IMG/VR virus record: IMGVR_UViG_3300042544_003899
Span: 1 to 21,774 of that record
Length of the DNA stretch: 21,774 nucleotides
Direction: 5' to 3' (one strand)
Source: a virus
The notes beneath the pieces were generated by a model. The model was not told where the DNA came from, made no database searches, and saw nothing but the letters and a program-made list of their open reading frames with translations. Positions 21,148-21,774 of this stretch are shown piece after piece; position 1 is the first letter of the stretch; each line of letters opens with the position of its first letter. A program made the translations under genes and the position numbers.

Positions 21148-21223
21148 CTGGGTGTGGAGGAATTGGTGCCTCGCCTGCTTTGGGAGCAGGAGCTTAATGC
21201 AGGTTCGAGTCCTGTCACCCAGA
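21148..21223 (+). tRNA. tRNA-Pro (anticodon TGG)
   Basis: Acceptor arms CTGGGTG and CACCCAG pair fully; D stem GAGG/CCTC, anticodon stem CCTGC/GCAGG with loop TTTGGGA (anticodon TGG), T stem GCAGG/CCTGT with loop TTCGAGT. C1-G72 and A73 are the bacterial Pro identity set. The variable loop is 8 bases, a little long. CCA is not encoded. Confidence 0.9.
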
Positions 21224-21233
21224 CAAATAAAAT

Positions 21234-21306
21234 GGATTAGAGGTGTTAGTGGTAACATGTCGCCCTGTCACGGCGAAGATTGTGGGTTCAATCCCCATGT
21301 AATCCG
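21234..21306 (+). tRNA. tRNA-Asp (anticodon GTC)
   Basis: Acceptor GGATTAG pairs with GTAATCC over six bases (position 7-66 is G-G), D stem GTGT/ACAT, anticodon stem TCGCC/GGCGA with loop CTGTCAC, T stem GTGGG/CCCAT. G73 fits Asp. A 5-base variable loop makes it an ordinary class I tRNA. CCA is not encoded. Confidence 0.88.
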
Positions 21307-21321
21307 CTGGAAATAAATAAT

Positions 21322-21405
21322 GGCCACGGCGCATAACGGCTGGTGTATCCGACTGTCTATCGGACGTGAATAACGAAGAGGGTTCGACTCCCTTCGTGGC
21401 CGCCA
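21322..21405 (+). tRNA. Class II tRNA with anticodon GTC (Asp-like)
   Basis: Acceptor GGCCACG/CGTGGCC pairs fully, anticodon stem TCCGA/TCGGA holds loop CTGTCTA (anticodon GTC), T stem GAGGG/CCCTT with loop TTCGACT. Between them is a 13-base variable arm with a stem CGT/ACG, which is class II. Position 37 is T, unusual. Discriminator G and an encoded CCA follow. By anticodon it reads Asp codons, but the long arm is expected only for Leu, Ser and Tyr. Confidence 0.8.
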
Positions 21406-21448
21406 TAGCCTTAAATATCCAAGTAACCCCTTGGTGGCTTTTATAAAT

Positions 21449-21531
21449 TGGAGTGTGGGTGAGTGGTTAAAACCGACAGACTGTAAATCTGTTCTCGCAA
21501 GAGTACGGCGGTTCAAATCCGTCCGCTCCAA
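21449..21531 (+). tRNA. tRNA-Tyr (anticodon GTA)
   Basis: Acceptor TGGAGTG/CGCTCCA (one wobble), D stem GGT/ACC around GAGTGGTTAAA, anticodon stem ACAGA/TCTGT with loop CTGTAAA (GTA), a long variable arm with CTC/GAG, T stem GGCGG/CCGTC and A73. This is the normal class II tRNA-Tyr of bacteria. Confidence 0.9.
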
Positions 21532-21538
21532 CAAACAA

Positions 21539-21633
21539 CGGGAAATGCACGAGATGGTTGAAGTGGCTGGTCTTGGAAACCAGTGCGGGCACACAGTAGG
21601 TGTCTGCCAGGGGTTCGAATCCCCTTTTCCCGA
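21539..21633 (+). tRNA. Class II, Ser-like tRNA with anticodon TGG
   Basis: Acceptor CGGGAAA/TTTCCCG pairs fully. The D arm (CAC, GAGATGGTTGAA, GTG) and the 25-base variable arm are Ser-like, T stem AGGGG/CCCCT. The anticodon stem CTGGT/ACCAG holds loop CTTGGAA, so the anticodon by position is TGG, a Pro anticodon; a Ser GGA anticodon overlaps it by one base and would need a 9-base loop. C1-G72 and A73 are also Pro-type. The amino acid is therefore uncertain. Confidence 0.75.
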
Positions 21634-21774
21634 CTAAATTTAAAAACGATTAAAATGATAGGTCAAGGAGGCAACAGCTTGGACGCCTGAGTAAGCACGA
21701 TAGGGTCGAGCTAAGAAAAAAAGAAATTGGAAGTAAGAATCATCGAAAGCTTAGAAAATATTCTGATGGTTTTA
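21634..21774 (+). other. Unassigned stretch after the tRNA genes
   Basis: No gene longer than 11 codons is seen. A mini-frame at 21656 (ATGATAGGTCAAGGAGGC) ends at once; the segment around 21669-21690 can form AGGC/GCCT and GCTT/AAGC pairings and is richer in G+C than its surroundings. It may be a small RNA or the leader of a gene beyond the window. Confidence 0.3.

Noticed and set aside
21322-21405. A stop-codon suppressor tRNA (CTA in the loop CTGTCTA)
   Set aside because: The stem TCCGA/TCGGA places GTC at the anticodon position, and TAA, TGA and TAG all end genes normally in this window.
21033-21594. Minus-strand frames of 61-108 codons over the tRNA cluster
   Set aside because: They run through complete tRNA genes and match the typical false translations of tRNA regions.
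1-21774. CRISPR arrays, rRNA genes or insertion sequences
   Set aside because: No regularly spaced repeats, rRNA-like segments, transposase genes or terminal repeats were seen.

Overview
The window looks like part of a large AT-rich genome of a tailed phage that infects a Bacteroidota host, most likely a flavobacterium. The reasons are: nearly all genes on one strand, packed tightly with ATGA overlaps; many tiny genes of kinds familiar from Bacteroidota phages; a T4-type ATP-dependent DNA ligase; a free-standing GIY-YIG homing endonuclease; a tRNA cluster; and A-rich leaders without Shine-Dalgarno sequences before start codons, as is usual in Bacteroidota. A prophage or other large mobile replicon is not excluded.

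Layout. (1) 1-1713: two overlapping genes, a 386-residue protein of unknown role and a GNAT acetyltransferase, which share an N-terminal IREAIEESL-like helix resembling a phage capsid-targeting peptide. (2) 1890-6702: small genes, including membrane peptides, several zinc-ribbon proteins and conserved phage proteins of unknown function. (3) 6759-8574: a run of five small genes separated by inverted-repeat sites with the layout of integron attC sites. For four of the genes the box at the right end matches the box at the left end, as expected of integron cassettes; no integrase is in the window. (4) 8626-9986: a phage protein, a DUF3228 protein and a lipoprotein. (5) 10051-18727: an envelope block with a coiled-coil protein, a PspA-like membrane coiled-coil protein, a substrate-binding protein fused to OmpA, then DNA ligase, the inverted homing endonuclease module, a chimeric remnant, an outer-membrane barrel protein, and an ABC permease and ATPase of the nitrate/taurine type. 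(6) 18823-20744: an unknown gene and an AAA+ ATPase. (7) 20894-21633: a short ORF or structured RNA, a terminator and five tRNA genes, two of which combine a class II shape with an unexpected anticodon.

Transcription units from 2.3 kb onward are marked by seven copies of TGTAAC-N16-CGTATA (two with a substitution), always with exactly 16 bases between the boxes. This is not the known Bacteroidota housekeeping promoter and is probably a phage-specific promoter class. It starts the lipoprotein, coiled-coil/ABC, ligase, chimera/OMP/permease/ATPase, AAA+ and pre-tRNA units. The envelope genes together look like a phage-borne ABC system that spans inner membrane, periplasm and peptidoglycan. The ligase-endonuclease-chimera stretch records a recombination event that copied the ligase tail, including motif VI, and joined it to the start of an OMP gene.
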